Positions 8,009 through 18,339 of a stretch of DNA of 53,874 nt are shown here, piece by piece. The DNA lies in contig RFHA01000129.1 of the NCBI GenBank assembly GCA_003696565.1, forward strand, positions 1 to 53,874, read 5' to 3'. The position numbers and the translations under genes are program-made. A model generated the notes under the pieces. The model was not told the origin of the DNA. It saw only the letters and a program-made list of their open reading frames with translations, and made no database searches. The stretch comes from Chloroflexota bacterium. Lineage in GTDB: Bacteria; Chloroflexota; Anaerolineae; Aggregatilineales; Phototrophicaceae. Within the stretch, counting starts at the first letter, position 1, and each line of letters begins with the position of its first letter.

Positions 8009-11000
8009 ATGGCTAAACCGCTTAACTTCCAGCAAGTTATCCTTAGATTACATGAATTTTGGGCAGAGCAAGGCTGTTTGATTTGGGAACCGTATAATGT
8101 GCAAGTTGGTGCAGGGACGGGGAACCCAGCAACGACGTTGCGCGTGCTTGGTCCTGAACCCTGGCGTGTGGCATATGTTGAGCCATCTGTCCGCCCAGAT
8201 GATGGGCGGTTTGGAGAAAACCCAAACCGAATGCAAAAGTATTATCAATATCAGGTGATCCTCAAACCTGACCCCGGTAATCCGCAGGAACTCTATTTAA
8301 AGTCATTAGAAGCATTAGGGATCAACCCGCGTGAGCATGACATCCGTTTTGTGGAAGATAATTGGGAATCGCCTGCATTAGGGGCTTGGGGGTTAGGCTG
8401 GGAAGTCTGGCTAGATGGTCAAGAAATTACTCAGTTTACTTATTTTCAACAAGCTGGCGGGGTTGAATTAGACCCGGTCTCTGTAGAAATTACTTACGGA
8501 ATTGAGCGGATTGTATTGGCATTACAAGGTAAAAACTCCGTTTGGGAAATTGATTGGCTGCCTGGTGTCACCTACCATGAGATGATGTTCAAAGAGGAAG
8601 TTGAACATTGTAAATATTATTTTGATATTGCTGATGTGGATGCACTCAAGCAGGTGTATGACATTTACGAGAATGAATATAAAAACGCATTGGCGGGCGG
8701 GGCGTTGATTTCTGCCTATGATTATGTGTTGAAATGCAGTCACTTATTTAATGTGTTAGATACCCGTGGCGCAATCGGCGTGACAGAACGTGCCAATTAC
8801 TTCCGACGGATGCGTGATATGACGCGCAACGTGGCTAAAGCCTATGTTGCGGATCGAGAAGCATTAGGGTATCCCTTATTGAAGAAAAGCGAAGATTGGG
8901 GTGAACCGCCTGTTCGTAAAGTGAGCGAAACGGCATTGTTGCATGCACCGCCAAATGAACCTGCGGATGTATTGCTGGAAATTGGTGTAGAGGAATTGCC
9001 TGCGGATGATTTGGATGACGCGCTGGCACAGTTAACCGATTCTGCGCCGCGCTTGTTTGATCGTTTGCGCTTAGAGCATGAAGGGGTCTTTGTATATGGC
9101 ACACCTCGGCGATTGGTTGTGTATGCTAAAAAGGTTGCACCATATCAGACCGATATTGAACGGGTAGAGAAAGGACCACCAGCAAGCCGTGCGTTTGATG
9201 CGGATGGTAAACCAACCAAAGCTGCGGAAGGTTTTGCGCGTGGTAAGGGGGTGGATGTCTCGGATTTGCGTGTTGAAGACGTTGATGGTGGGCAGTATGT
9301 TATGGTCACTGTCAAAGAGCAGGGACAACCAGTTGGTGTAGTGCTACAAGAAGCATTCCCTGCTTTAATTGCAGATTTAAAGTTCAAAAAATCTATACGA
9401 TGGAACCACACGAATATCACATTTTCACGCCCAATTCGCTGGATTGTGGCATTATTCGGCGATTCGATTATCCCGTTTGAATATGCTGGCGTGGTGAGTG
9501 GCAATGTGACACATGGGTTGCGTCCATATGGCTCTTTGCCAGAATTGTTGGAAGATATCCAAGATTATTTTGATACGATGGGGACACAGGGGATTGCTAT
9601 TTCACGTGAAGAACGGCGTGAAATCATTGTTGAACAACTCAACAAGTTGGCGACAGAAGTGAATGGTACGATTCCTGATGATCCGGCGTTGTTGGATGAG
9701 GTGACTAATTTAGTTGAAGCACCCACAGCATTACTGGGGCGGTTTGATGAAAAGTATTTACAATTGCCGCGCGAAGTGCTGATTACGGTTATGCGGAAGC
9801 ATCAACGTTATTTCCCGGTGTTGGATGCTGAAGGCAAACTGATGCCATATTTCATCACAGTGCGCAACGGTGATGACAAGCATTTGGACAAAGTAACACA
9901 TGGGAATGAGCATGTGATTCGGGCACGCTTCTCTGATGCGGAATTTTTCTATAATGAAGATCGCAAAAAACGTCTTGAGGATTATTTGCCGCGCCTTAGT
10001 ACGCTCACATTCCAAGAGCATTTAGGCTCTATGTTAGATAAAAATCATCGTGTGGCAGGGTTAGTTGCTGGTTTAGGCAATTTGTTTAGGATAGATAGCA
10101 CGGATATTGCGATTGCGGAGCGTGCCGCGCAAATTGCCAAAGCAGACCTAGCGACGCAGATGGTTGTTGAAATGACCTCCTTACAAGGGATAATGGGGCG
10201 TGAATATGCGCTGTTAAGTGGTTATCCACAAGAGGTTGCTGACGCGATATTCGAGCATTGGTTGCCACGTCATGCTGGGGATATGTTGCCTGCTTCGCCA
10301 TCTGGCACGCTACTCGCATTAACGGATCGTCTGGATAGCTTAGTGGGGTTATTTGCTGCTGGGCTTGCACCAAAATCTACCGCAGACCCGTATGGCTTAC
10401 GCCGGGCGGCGTTAGGCATCATTGAAATTATGATAAATAAAGCGATTGATGCGGATTTGCTACAGGCAGTGAATTTAGTGGCGGCGGCACAACCGATTCA
10501 CGTTACAGAGGCGGCTAAAACCCAAGTGCTGGAGTTTATTGCCGGACGGTTGCGGGTATGGTTAAGTGAGAAGGGCTTTGCGACCGATGTGATTAATGCA
10601 GTTTTAGCAGCGCAAAGCACAAATCCATATCGGGCATTACAGGGGGTGGAGCAGCTTTCTGCTTGGGTCATACGTGAGGACTGGGCAGAAATTCTGGATA
10701 GCTTTGCACGGTGTGTTCGCATCACACGGGGGGATACAGAACGATACACCATTGATCCGGGGTTATTCCAACAGGCGGAAGAGCATGCTTTGTATGAGGC
10801 GTTTCAAGCTGCACAGATTCCATCTGATGGGAATGTAGATGCCTTTCTGACGGCATTTGTGCCAATGATCCCAGCAGTGACGGCATATTTTGGCACGGGC
10901 AAGAACGATGGGGTACTCGTCAATGCCGATGACCCGGCAATTCGTCAAAATCGTCACGCACTTTTACAAGCGATTAGTGCGATGCAAACAGGGCGAGCCG

Positions 11001-11026
11001 ATTTAAGTGAATTAGCTGGATTTTAA
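8009..11026 (+). CDS. glyQS: Fused glycyl-tRNA synthetase, alpha and beta subunits in one chain
   Basis: 1005 residues. The enzyme charges tRNA-Gly with glycine using ATP. Residues 1 to ~290 match the catalytic alpha subunit GlyQ ([67 protein letters not shown]). A linker of about 30 residues leads into the beta subunit from about residue 318 ([32 protein letters not shown]), ending in an anticodon-binding-like domain. Most bacteria with this enzyme type encode two polypeptides, and fused forms are known in scattered lineages. It is a single-gene unit closed by an intrinsic terminator. Confidence 0.96.
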   Translation: MAKPLNFQQVILRLHEFWAEQGCLIWEPYNVQVGAGTGNPATTLRVLGPEPWRVAYVEPSVRPDDGRFGENPNRMQKYYQYQVILKPDPGNPQELYLKSLEALGINPREHDIRFVEDNWESPALGAWGLGWEVWLDGQEITQFTYFQQAGGVELDPVSVEITYGIERIVLALQGKNSVWEIDWLPGVTYHEMMFKEEVEHCKYYFDIADVDALKQVYDIYENEYKNALAGGALISAYDYVLKCSHLFNVLDTRGAIGVTERANYFRRMRDMTRNVAKAYVADREALGYPLLKKSEDWGEPPVRKVSETALLHAPPNEPADVLLEIGVEELPADDLDDALAQLTDSAPRLFDRLRLEHEGVFVYGTPRRLVVYAKKVAPYQTDIERVEKGPPASRAFDADGKPTKAAEGFARGKGVDVSDLRVEDVDGGQYVMVTVKEQGQPVGVVLQEAFPALIADLKFKKSIRWNHTNITFSRPIRWIVALFGDSIIPFEYAGVVSGNVTHGLRPYGSLPELLEDIQDYFDTMGTQGIAISREERREIIVEQLNKLATEVNGTIPDDPALLDEVTNLVEAPTALLGRFDEKYLQLPREVLITVMRKHQRYFPVLDAEGKLMPYFITVRNGDDKHLDKVTHGNEHVIRARFSDAEFFYNEDRKKRLEDYLPRLSTLTFQEHLGSMLDKNHRVAGLVAGLGNLFRIDSTDIAIAERAAQIAKADLATQMVVEMTSLQGIMGREYALLSGYPQEVADAIFEHWLPRHAGDMLPASPSGTLLALTDRLDSLVGLFAAGLAPKSTADPYGLRRAALGIIEIMINKAIDADLLQAVNLVAAAQPIHVTEAAKTQVLEFIAGRLRVWLSEKGFATDVINAVLAAQSTNPYRALQGVEQLSAWVIREDWAEILDSFARCVRITRGDTERYTIDPGLFQQAEEHALYEAFQAAQIPSDGNVDAFLTAFVPMIPAVTAYFGTGKNDGVLVNADDPAIRQNRHALLQAISAMQTGRADLSELAGF

Positions 11027-11033
11027 GAACTTT

Positions 11034-11060
11034 ACGGGTGGGGATGCTCACCCGTTTTTT
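11034..11060 (+). terminator. Intrinsic terminator of glyQS
   Basis: ACGGGTG (11034-11040) and CACCCGT (11049-11055) form a 7-bp stem with an 8-nt loop, followed directly by six T. Confidence 0.9.
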
Positions 11061-11100
11061 ATTACCAACCGATTCTTAATCCTTTTCTGAAAGTGTTATG

Positions 11101-11129
11101 TTGCACGTCCTATTCCCCACCTATATAAT
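11101..11129 (+). promoter_or_regulatory. Probable promoter of dnaG-rpoD
   Basis: TATAAT at 11124-11129 is a perfect -10 box with TTGCAC at 11101-11106 (3/6 match) at 17 bp. The dnaG start is 33 bp beyond the -10 box. Confidence 0.6.
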
Positions 11130-11161
11130 GATTGATCTAAAGAGGGTCAATAGGGTGCGGG

Positions 11162-13192
11162 ATGTCGGTAACTGAGGAAATTAAAACAAGGCTGGATATT
11201 GTTAGTTATATTCAGCAGTATGTTCCCATCAAAAAAGCCGGGCGATATTATAAAGCCTGTTGTCCATTTCACAATGAGAAAACTCCATCCTTTGTCGTAA
11301 ACCCAGATACTCAAAGTTGGCGTTGTTTTGGTGCGTGTGCAGAAGGCGGGGATATTTTTAGTTTTGCACAAAAATATCATGGTTGGGACTTTCGTGAGGC
11401 ACTGACCGAACTCGCTAAGCAAGCGGGTGTTCGTCTACAAGAAGAGTCGCCACAAGCGCGTGAGCGTGCGGAACGTGGGGATATTTTACGAGGTGTTTTG
11501 CAGGCTGCTGCCGATATTTTTCATCAACAACTGATGCAAAATGATACAGCGTTGGGATATGCGCGGGATAAGCGTGGGTTTACGTTAGAAACAATTCAGC
11601 GTTTCCAAATTGGCTATGCCTTACCGAGTTGGCAACATATTTTGGATGAACTGAAGCAACTTGGCTATCCTGAGGAGGACATCATCGAGGCGGGTTTAGC
11701 CATTAAAAACGATCAAGGACAGGTATATGACCGGTTTCGTAATCGGTTGATGATACCAATCCGAGATGAACGGGGACGGGTCATTGGATTTGGGGCACGT
11801 GCTTTAGACCCACAGGACAGTCCTAAATATCTCAATTCACCTCAAACACCGGTGTTTGATAAAAGTCAAACGTTGTTCGGGCTAGATACAGCAAAGCGCA
11901 CTATTCGTGACACAGAAACGGCGGTGATTGTGGAAGGCTATATGGATGCAATCACCGCGCAGCAGGCAGGGTTTATGAATGTGGTAGCGCAAATGGGCAC
12001 AGCCCTAACTGAAACACAGATCAAAACCCTGGCACGCTACGCCAAAAAATTGATCCTCGCCTTGGATGCTGATGTTGCTGGGCAAAATGCAATGCGCCGT
12101 AGTTTGGAAACAGCCCGTCAAACATTGCAAGCGGATTACGCTGGGCGGTTGATGGTTGATATTCGTATTTTGCAAATTCCAGATGCCAAAGACCCTGATG
12201 ATTTCATCCGCGAACACCCTGAACAATGGCAGACCGTGTTAGACAGTGCGATGCCTGTGGCAGATTTTGTCATCGACATGGAATTGGCGACATTACCGGC
12301 GGATGCTGGGTTACCACAGCGTGAGGCAGTGGCACGGCGGGTATTGCCTATTCTAACTGCTTCAGAAAGTAACATTTATACCAGAGAGAACGTCCAGAAA
12401 TTAGCGCGAAGGTTGCGTATTGCTGAGGCAGACTTGTTGGCATGGGCACAGGAGGAGCAAGCGCGTCATCAAAAATTAGCTCGTCCACCATCAACTAATG
12501 AACCGCCACCATTAGACTATGACGATGCCATGATTCCGCCGAGTTTAGAGGATGATGATTATGGCTTGTCTGTTGCGCCACAACCGCAAGTGTTACCGGA
12601 ATCTTCACCGCCACATGAGCCAGAACGCTACTGTCTGAAGATGTTGATTCAGTATCCTGATATGTATTATCAGGTTAACCGTAAATTTCGTGAGTTGGCA
12701 AATGGGGATGCACGGCTGCTAAACGGTCCATTAAGTGATTTTAATTGGGGGGATTTTACACGGACGGATTATCAGGTAATCATGAAATTATTTGAAATGG
12801 CAATTCAACAACAGGATCAGGACGTGCAGGATTATTTGCAGTCAACGCTTGACATCATATTACACCCAGTATTGGATAGCTTATTAAACTGGAATGATAC
12901 TCATATGATTACAGCCCGCATCAAGGGGCGTTTTCAGGCGGATTTGACAAGTGCTTTACGGCAATATGAAAAACAGGCGCGTTCTGTTTTGAATGATGGT
13001 CTGGAATTAGTCTTAAAAGCGATGGAATTACGCCGGAATCGGATTCGACAGCAATTAACAGAGTTATATTTCATTCAATCGGATTTGCCGGCTCAGGACA
13101 TGTTACAGACAAGTCAGCAAGTGTCTTTATTAAAATTAGCACGAGAAAAACTTGACTACGAAATTCAGCAGCAAAGCAAGAAATTTTCATAA
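11162..13192 (+). CDS. dnaG: DNA primase
   Basis: 676 residues. DnaG makes RNA primers for replication. The N-terminal zinc-binding domain shows CPFHNEKTPSF (C34, H37) and CFGAC (C55, C59). The second cysteine pair is spaced by three residues, not two as in E. coli. The TOPRIM core has IVEGYMDAI (E258, D262) and ALDADVAGQ (D302, D304), the metal-binding acids. A Pro/acid-rich linker around residues 455-490 leads to a C-terminal helical domain for helicase contact. rpoD follows after 16 bp, the classic primase-sigma pair, so both are probably on one transcript. Confidence 0.96.
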   Translation: MSVTEEIKTRLDIVSYIQQYVPIKKAGRYYKACCPFHNEKTPSFVVNPDTQSWRCFGACAEGGDIFSFAQKYHGWDFREALTELAKQAGVRLQEESPQARERAERGDILRGVLQAAADIFHQQLMQNDTALGYARDKRGFTLETIQRFQIGYALPSWQHILDELKQLGYPEEDIIEAGLAIKNDQGQVYDRFRNRLMIPIRDERGRVIGFGARALDPQDSPKYLNSPQTPVFDKSQTLFGLDTAKRTIRDTETAVIVEGYMDAITAQQAGFMNVVAQMGTALTETQIKTLARYAKKLILALDADVAGQNAMRRSLETARQTLQADYAGRLMVDIRILQIPDAKDPDDFIREHPEQWQTVLDSAMPVADFVIDMELATLPADAGLPQREAVARRVLPILTASESNIYTRENVQKLARRLRIAEADLLAWAQEEQARHQKLARPPSTNEPPPLDYDDAMIPPSLEDDDYGLSVAPQPQVLPESSPPHEPERYCLKMLIQYPDMYYQVNRKFRELANGDARLLNGPLSDFNWGDFTRTDYQVIMKLFEMAIQQQDQDVQDYLQSTLDIILHPVLDSLLNWNDTHMITARIKGRFQADLTSALRQYEKQARSVLNDGLELVLKAMELRRNRIRQQLTELYFIQSDLPAQDMLQTSQQVSLLKLAREKLDYEIQQQSKKFS

Positions 13193-13208
13193 GCGAGGTT
13201 AACAATAG

Positions 13209-14816
13209 ATGCCTAAAAAACGTGAACAACCCAAAAAGAAACAGCAACAACCCGTTGATGACCTGGCAGAAGACTTTGATTTTGATGATGATGATATGGA
13301 CGATGATGGGTTGGATGAGTTAGTCACGGAAGATATAGATGACGATTTAGATGACTTAGATGAACTGGATGATGACGATGAGCTGGACACCAGTCGGATA
13401 GAAGCGATCACGCTGGCGGATGATCCGGTGCGGATGTATTTGAAAGAGATTGGGCAGGTGCCGCTCTTAAATACCAATCGTGAGATATGGCTGAGTATTC
13501 AAATTGCAGCAGAACGCCTAGTACAAGAATTGTTGGATGATCTATCACGGATTGATGACACTCAAACTGAGGTAGATAAAGGCTTGCCCCGTCTAATTGA
13601 TGTTGTTCAGCGGGCTTATGAGCATGTGATGAACAACTGGGAAACAGTTGAGCAGTTAGCTGAGCAATTTGAGGTAGACCCACCGGATTTTCGTCAATTG
13701 GTGGATGAAGTACAAGCGGTGTATCAAGATTGGGATGTGGATAATACATCTTATATCCGACAATACTTACGACAAAAGGAATGGGGACGGGATGAGCAAT
13801 GGAACGAACTTGCACACAGATTATTTGATGTGATGCATGGACTATCACTCATTCCATTTGATTTACAGATGGAAATCCGCCGCTACTATCGAGAAAACAA
13901 GGGGCAATTACCATCTAAAGAACAATTTCAACACTGGTTATTGGCAGATGAGGAATCCGTTGAAGATTTGCCATATTTGTTTGAACAAATTGAAAATAAA
14001 GCAGAAATGGCGGCAGAAGCGTTAACACGTGCCAACTTGCGCCTGGTTGTTAGTGTAGCCAAGCGGTATATGGGGCGAGGGATTAACTTTCTGGATTTGA
14101 TACAAGAGGGCAACATCGGTTTGTTGCGGGCGGTGGCAAAGTTTGATCATACAAAAGGGTATAAGTTTAGCACCTATGCAACCTGGTGGATTCGACAAGC
14201 GATTAGCCGAGCAATTGCTGACCAGGCACGTACGATTCGTATTCCGGTTCATATGGTAGAGACGATCAATCGGCTGATGCGTGTTCAGCGTGATTTATTG
14301 CAAAAATATGGCGCAGAACCATCTGCGGAACAAATCGCATTGGAAATGGATTTCCTAACGCCAGAAGAAACCCAAGCAATTAAATTATTGCGAGAAAGTG
14401 GTACACACTTAGACCCGGGATTACAACGTAAACTACGCCGGGCAGCACAAAAAGTCCGCAAAATTATGCGCATCAGCCAAGAGCCAATGAGCTTAGAGAT
14501 GCCTATTGGACAGGAAGATAGCAGCTTGTTGGGGGACTTTATTGAAGATGATAAGATTATGGGTCCGGTGGATGCTGCTAGTCGCCAGCTTTTAAAAGAG
14601 CAAATTCGTTCCGCACTAGGGGTATTAAGTGACCGTGAGCGTGAGGTCTTGCAAATGCGTTTCGGCTTATTAGATGGGCAAGATCATACGCTAGAGGAAG
14701 TTGGTAAACACTTTGGTGTAACCCGCGAGCGCATTCGCCAGATTGAAGCGAAAGCATTGCGTAAATTGCGGCATCCAACACGCAGCCGTCAATTGCGTGA
14801 TTATCTCGAAATGTAA
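13209..14816 (+). CDS. rpoD: Principal RNA polymerase sigma factor (sigma-70 family, group 1)
   Basis: 535 residues. The N-terminus has a strongly acidic Asp/Glu stretch (residues ~17-62) in place of a typical region 1.1. Region 1.2 ([17 protein letters not shown]), a spacer region, region 2 ([49 protein letters not shown]), region 3 ([14 protein letters not shown]) and region 4 with helix-turn-helix [17 protein letters not shown] follow in order. The [13 protein letters not shown] core recognises the -10 box, in line with the TATAAT and TTGACA elements seen in this window. The start follows GAGG. An intrinsic terminator closes the unit. Confidence 0.96.
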   Translation: MPKKREQPKKKQQQPVDDLAEDFDFDDDDMDDDGLDELVTEDIDDDLDDLDELDDDDELDTSRIEAITLADDPVRMYLKEIGQVPLLNTNREIWLSIQIAAERLVQELLDDLSRIDDTQTEVDKGLPRLIDVVQRAYEHVMNNWETVEQLAEQFEVDPPDFRQLVDEVQAVYQDWDVDNTSYIRQYLRQKEWGRDEQWNELAHRLFDVMHGLSLIPFDLQMEIRRYYRENKGQLPSKEQFQHWLLADEESVEDLPYLFEQIENKAEMAAEALTRANLRLVVSVAKRYMGRGINFLDLIQEGNIGLLRAVAKFDHTKGYKFSTYATWWIRQAISRAIADQARTIRIPVHMVETINRLMRVQRDLLQKYGAEPSAEQIALEMDFLTPEETQAIKLLRESGTHLDPGLQRKLRRAAQKVRKIMRISQEPMSLEMPIGQEDSSLLGDFIEDDKIMGPVDAASRQLLKEQIRSALGVLSDREREVLQMRFGLLDGQDHTLEEVGKHFGVTRERIRQIEAKALRKLRHPTRSRQLRDYLEM

Positions 14817-14872
14817 CATACTTCGTAGCAACTGTTTCTCATTTAATTTTGAAACTGACATATTCTTATGAT

Positions 14873-14896
14873 GAGGGGGATGTGCCCCCTCTTTTT
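14873..14896 (+). terminator. Intrinsic terminator of dnaG-rpoD
   Basis: GAGGGGG (14873-14879) and CCCCCTC (14885-14891) form a 7-bp stem with a 5-nt loop followed by five T. Confidence 0.92.
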
Positions 14897-14951
14897 GATT
14901 TTGTTTATGCTATGATTCAACCTGTGATGTTTTACCGAAAGTAGAAAGTCG

Positions 14952-15920
14952 ATGACAGACCTCAAATATTGCCCAATTTGTACACATGAATTGACCTTAC
15001 GTGAGGAAGGCGGGCGGATGCGCCCTTCTTGTGATCATTGTGGCTATGTTTATTATCATAATCCGGTGCCGGGTGTTGGTTTACTAATTGAGATGAATGG
15101 TGGGGTGGTGTTGATCCAGCGTAAGAATCCCCCGCACCAAGGTGAATGGACATTACCAAGTGGCTTTGTAGAAGCAGACGAATCTGCGGAGGAAGCGGCG
15201 ATTCGTGAGGCAGAAGAAGAAACCGGCTTAAAAGTAGAAATTATCGAGCTGATGGGGGTTAATTCTTTCCCAGAAGGTCCACCCGTCAGTGGGATTATGA
15301 TCTTTTATCGGATGCGTCCTATTGGAGGAGAGTTACGCGCAGGGGACGATGCAGCGGATGCACGGGTGTTCACACCAACTGAAGTGCCGCTTATCCCGTT
15401 TCGGACTCATCGCGAGATCATGGCTGAGTGGTTGCGACTACAAGCGAGTGGTATTTTGAATGACCAAAAACAGCCGGACGATGTCGATTTTATTATCCGC
15501 CGGGCAGAGGCGAATGATTATCGTGAAGTCATGGCACTGTTGGAATTAATCCCGTCTAATCGTCAACTCACTGCGGAACAGTGGCGCGAAGTTGAATTGC
15601 GTTTTCGTGAATCATATGGGATGGAAATTTATGTTGCACAGACCTGTCAATCCACCCCGATGATTATTGGGTGTATTGTGTTATCGATTGTGCGCGGATT
15701 AACAGAAGGACGTGGGTTTATTAACGATATGGCGGTATTGCCGACATTTCAGCGGCGTGGGGTGGGGGCAGCATTGATGGGGGAAGTGTTGCGGCGTGCG
15801 GATCAACTAAATTTGGGGTCTGTGATGGTCAATACGCACCGTGCAAATGACCAAGCACGGGCATTTTATGCGGCAACAGGATTTTCTGAAACTGTTATTA
15901 TGCGGCTGAAGTTGCGTTAA
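14952..15920 (+). CDS. Nudix hydrolase fused to a GNAT acetyltransferase
   Basis: 322 residues with two enzyme domains. Residues 1-35 form a zinc ribbon (C7, C10, C27, C30) as in NudC-type and related Nudix proteins. Residues ~38-165 are a Nudix domain whose box starts at G71 and runs through E77, R85-E86 and E89-E90 to G92, with all metal-binding residues kept. Residues ~180-322 are a GNAT fold with the acetyl-CoA loop QRRGVGAAL (267-275). The Nudix half should cleave a nucleoside diphosphate linked to another group; the acetyl acceptor is unknown. It is flanked by the rpoD terminator and a separate hydrolase gene. The domain calls are firm, the substrates are not. Confidence 0.9.
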   Translation: MTDLKYCPICTHELTLREEGGRMRPSCDHCGYVYYHNPVPGVGLLIEMNGGVVLIQRKNPPHQGEWTLPSGFVEADESAEEAAIREAEEETGLKVEIIELMGVNSFPEGPPVSGIMIFYRMRPIGGELRAGDDAADARVFTPTEVPLIPFRTHREIMAEWLRLQASGILNDQKQPDDVDFIIRRAEANDYREVMALLELIPSNRQLTAEQWREVELRFRESYGMEIYVAQTCQSTPMIIGCIVLSIVRGLTEGRGFINDMAVLPTFQRRGVGAALMGEVLRRADQLNLGSVMVNTHRANDQARAFYAATGFSETVIMRLKLR

Positions 15921-15991
15921 TGTTGGCTTGCCTCCAAAATAAATCAAGATAGCGCAATGCTTGATGAGCATTTTATGGAGGATTGCACAAC

Positions 15992-17113
15992 ATGCAACGA
16001 CGCTCTTCAACTATGACATGGGTATTAGGGTATTCTGAACGTGCAGTAGGGGATGTCCCTAACACTTATACAGCGACATATTATTTAACACATCTAATTG
16101 AACGGGGCTATATTCCAGCGGATGAGGGATATGCTTTTTTAGAAGAAGCTGGTTTGACGGAGTTCAAATGGCAGATCATCTGGACGGAAGATTATGAAAC
16201 GCCCGATGAGTTGTTAGTAGCGCGGTTGGATCATGAAGTGCAGGGTTATGTGATCTTCATCCACGGTTGGACGGGGAATTATCGAATTTGGGAAGACCTA
16301 CCAGGGATGGTAACTATGTCCAACCGACGGTTGGTGTCTATTGCTGTAGATCATAATGGCTTTGGTGGAACGATATTTGAGACAGAAACACCAGCATTAG
16401 AAGCATGTAATCCGCCGGCTGCGATGCGTACATTGCAACGCTGGATTGACCTGATGCGAATCCGTCGTCAACGTGGTGAACTGAATCATAAGGTGATTAA
16501 TTTAGTGGGGCATAGTATGGGCGGCGCGACATTGTTCTATCTCAATCCAATTCATTGGAACGATGGCGAAGTCACTCGTTACGCGCTTGCCCCAGCTTTG
16601 TTATTAGAAGATGAACAGTATCGTCGGTTTTATACCACATTAGGATTAGGCATTGGCATTTTACAACGAGTGAGTGCGTTAAAAATTTTTGAGCGCATGA
16701 TTAAACCGACAATGATTGAGATATTATGTGCGGGTGCTAGTGAACGAGTAAAAGGTATTCACAGTGATCAATATAATGAGACCCCACGTGGTGTAACTGG
16801 TGCGACGTTTATGGCGATGGGGCGGTTAGATAACTATGAAATTGCACGTAATTGGGAATTCTTTCGGATTATGTTAGGGCATCGAGATCGCTTGGTGGGG
16901 TTAACTGGTATGATGGACTTTCTATCTTTGATGGAATTTCCCTCTGCTAATTTACGGGTTGTACCTGGCACGCATTATATGTTCAGTGTTGGGACGGAAG
17001 ACCCACAAAACGCATTTCAACATGCGCAAAATCGTGAACTAGTTGTTCAAGATATTTTGACATTACATGAACGAGCGATCACAATTCAATTAAAAGGACG
17101 ACTCTACGGTTAG
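15992..17113 (+). CDS. Alpha/beta-hydrolase fold protein
   Basis: 373 residues from ATG 15992, which has GGAGGA nine bases upstream; an in-frame TTG three codons earlier overlaps that spacing and is less likely. Landmarks are the oxyanion motif FIHGWTGNY, the nucleophile elbow GHSMGG (Ser175), a likely catalytic Asp in GHRDRL and a likely His in PGTHYMF. The N-terminal ~75 residues before the hydrolase core are unusual and show no signal peptide. The protein is probably a cytoplasmic esterase- or lipase-like hydrolase, but the substrate cannot be told. It is followed by a palindromic intergenic stretch and then the nuo promoter. Confidence 0.8.
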   Translation: MQRRSSTMTWVLGYSERAVGDVPNTYTATYYLTHLIERGYIPADEGYAFLEEAGLTEFKWQIIWTEDYETPDELLVARLDHEVQGYVIFIHGWTGNYRIWEDLPGMVTMSNRRLVSIAVDHNGFGGTIFETETPALEACNPPAAMRTLQRWIDLMRIRRQRGELNHKVINLVGHSMGGATLFYLNPIHWNDGEVTRYALAPALLLEDEQYRRFYTTLGLGIGILQRVSALKIFERMIKPTMIEILCAGASERVKGIHSDQYNETPRGVTGATFMAMGRLDNYEIARNWEFFRIMLGHRDRLVGLTGMMDFLSLMEFPSANLRVVPGTHYMFSVGTEDPQNAFQHAQNRELVVQDILTLHERAITIQLKGRLYG

Positions 17114-17136
17114 GGAGTGGGGATGTTTCCGGCTAG

Positions 17137-17178
17137 AGGATAAATCCCACATGTTAGCGTTGCCAGGGGATTTATCCT
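17137..17178. repeat. 12-bp inverted repeat downstream of the hydrolase gene
   Basis: AGGATAAATCCC (17137-17148) is matched in inverted form by GGGATTTATCCT (17167-17178) with an 18-nt spacer. The right arm overlaps the 26-bp palindrome at 17160-17185, so two alternative hairpins can form. It may terminate hydrolase transcription, but there is no long T-run. Confidence 0.5.
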
Positions 17179-17185
17179 TTGGCAA
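17160..17185. repeat. 26-bp interrupted palindrome, copy 2
   Basis: TTGCCA and TGGCAA enclose GGGGAT-TT-ATCCTT. Arms and layout match the copy at 2698-2723. Confidence 0.5.
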
Positions 17186-17317
17186 TACCGAGATAATCTC
17201 ATCATTTTTTAAAGCATGTTAATTTTTATATCCATAAAATTCTTTATTCCCAATTCCCACGGTTAAATTCACTTTTTTTTTCGTCTAAAGTACGTTATCC
17301 TTGTGCCGATAGCCTAT

Positions 17318-17346
17318 TTGACGTGCTACCACCATTATGCTAATCT
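17318..17346 (+). promoter_or_regulatory. Candidate promoter of the nuo operon
   Basis: TTGACG at 17318-17323 (5/6 to the -35 consensus) and TAATCT at 17341-17346 with an upstream TGC (extended -10) are separated by 17 bp. The -10 box itself is a weak match. nuoA begins 46 bp further on. Confidence 0.5.
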
Positions 17347-17361
17347 ATATTTAGTTTTTGA

Positions 17362-17379
17362 TTGTTCAAAAATGAACAA
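17362..17379. promoter_or_regulatory. Operator-like palindrome between the nuo promoter and nuoA
   Basis: TTGTTCA and TGAACAA are perfect 7-bp inverted arms around AAAA. The site lies just before the nuoA ribosome site (GAGAGG), where a dimeric repressor or an RNA hairpin could act. The regulator is unknown. Confidence 0.45.
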
Positions 17380-17392
17380 ATGAGAGGTTCTT

Positions 17393-17752
17393 ATGGCACT
17401 TGAACAATTTGCCCCCGTTGGTATGTTGCTTTTGCTATCAACCGGGCTTGTTTTGATCATTCTCAACATTTCGGCAGTGTTTGGTCCTAAAAACCCAACC
17501 ACCCGTAAAACAGCACCATATGAAAGTGGTATGAAGCCAATCGGTCCGGCGGTGCGTCGTTTGCCGGTTAAATTTTATTTGATTGGTGTGTTATTTATTT
17601 TGTTTGATATTGAAGTCATCTTCTTTTTGCCCTGGGCGGTTGTGTTCCGTGGGCTTGGCTTTTATGGTTTGATTGTGATGGGCTTATTTGTATTTATTCT
17701 AACTGTTGGTCTGATATATGAGTGGAAGAAGGGTGCGTTGGAATGGGAGTAA
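17393..17752 (+). CDS. nuoA: NADH-quinone oxidoreductase subunit A
   Basis: 119 residues with three membrane helices (about 7-29, 60-82 and 89-110). NuoA helps seal the quinone cavity at the junction of the two complex I arms. The cytoplasmic loop carries PYESGM (Y43-M47), and TM2 has the conserved acids D72 and E74 in FDIEV. First gene of the 14-subunit operon, overlapping nuoB by 10 bases, which implies coupled translation. Confidence 0.95.
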   Translation: MALEQFAPVGMLLLLSTGLVLIILNISAVFGPKNPTTRKTAPYESGMKPIGPAVRRLPVKFYLIGVLFILFDIEVIFFLPWAVVFRGLGFYGLIVMGLFVFILTVGLIYEWKKGALEWE

Positions 17753-18228
17753 CACCAAAACTCGGTAATTTAGGCGTTGTGACCTCAACATTAGAGGAAG
17801 CCATTAATTGGGCACGGACAGGTGCAACTTGGCCCCTGTTGTTTGGCTTGGCGTGCTGCGCTATTGAATATATGAGTACCCAGGCAAGCAACTATGACTT
17901 ATCACGCTTTGGGATGGAACTCAACCGCGCTAGCCCACGCCAAGCCGACTTGATGATTGTGGCGGGGCGTGTGACGCGCAAAATGGCTCCGGTTGTGCGC
18001 CAACTTTATGATCAAATGTCTGATCCTAAGTGGGTGATCTCGATGGGAGATTGTGCGTCTTGCGGTGGCGTTTATAACAATTATGCGGTTGTACAAGGCG
18101 TGGATGAAATTATTCCGGTGGATGTTTATGTTGCGGGTTGCCCGCCACGCCCAGAGCAATTAATGCATGGCATCCTCACGCTGCATGAAAAGATACGCGG
18201 TGAGCGTATTGCAGATTGGGCAAGTTAG
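17743..18228 (+). CDS. nuoB: NADH-quinone oxidoreductase subunit B
   Basis: 161 residues from ATG 17743, inside the end of nuoA; an in-frame GTG at 17722 gives a less likely extension. NuoB carries the terminal [4Fe-4S] cluster N2 that passes electrons to quinone. The four ligands are C38-C39 (LACCAIEYM), C104 (GDCASCGG) and C133 (AGCPPRPE). It is followed by a 111-bp gap with hairpins before nuoC. Confidence 0.95.
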   Translation: MGVTPKLGNLGVVTSTLEEAINWARTGATWPLLFGLACCAIEYMSTQASNYDLSRFGMELNRASPRQADLMIVAGRVTRKMAPVVRQLYDQMSDPKWVISMGDCASCGGVYNNYAVVQGVDEIIPVDVYVAGCPPRPEQLMHGILTLHEKIRGERIADWAS

Positions 18229-18244
18229 TTTGAATAAAAGCAAT

Positions 18245-18271
18245 AACCACCTGCTTAAGCCGGGTGGTTTT
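18245..18271 (+). terminator. Weak hairpin in the nuoB-nuoC gap
   Basis: AACCACC (18245-18251) and GGTGGTT (18263-18269) pair around an 11-nt loop and are followed by a short T tract. It may partly terminate or serve as a processing site, since the operon continues. Confidence 0.4.
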
Positions 18272-18339
18272 CAACATCGAGGATTAGATGAAATCAGCAT
18301 CGCCCGGCTTTGAGTCGGCTTTTGCTGTGGAGGTGATTG

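Noticed and set aside
8835-9504. Several minus-strand frames opposite glyQS
   Set aside because: All lie antisense to conserved glyQS sequence, and none has a recognisable domain or ribosome site.
13199-13477. Ser-rich frame on the minus strand at the start of rpoD
   Set aside because: It is the complement of the Asp/Glu-rich codons (GAT/GAC read in reverse as ATC/TC-rich Ser codons).
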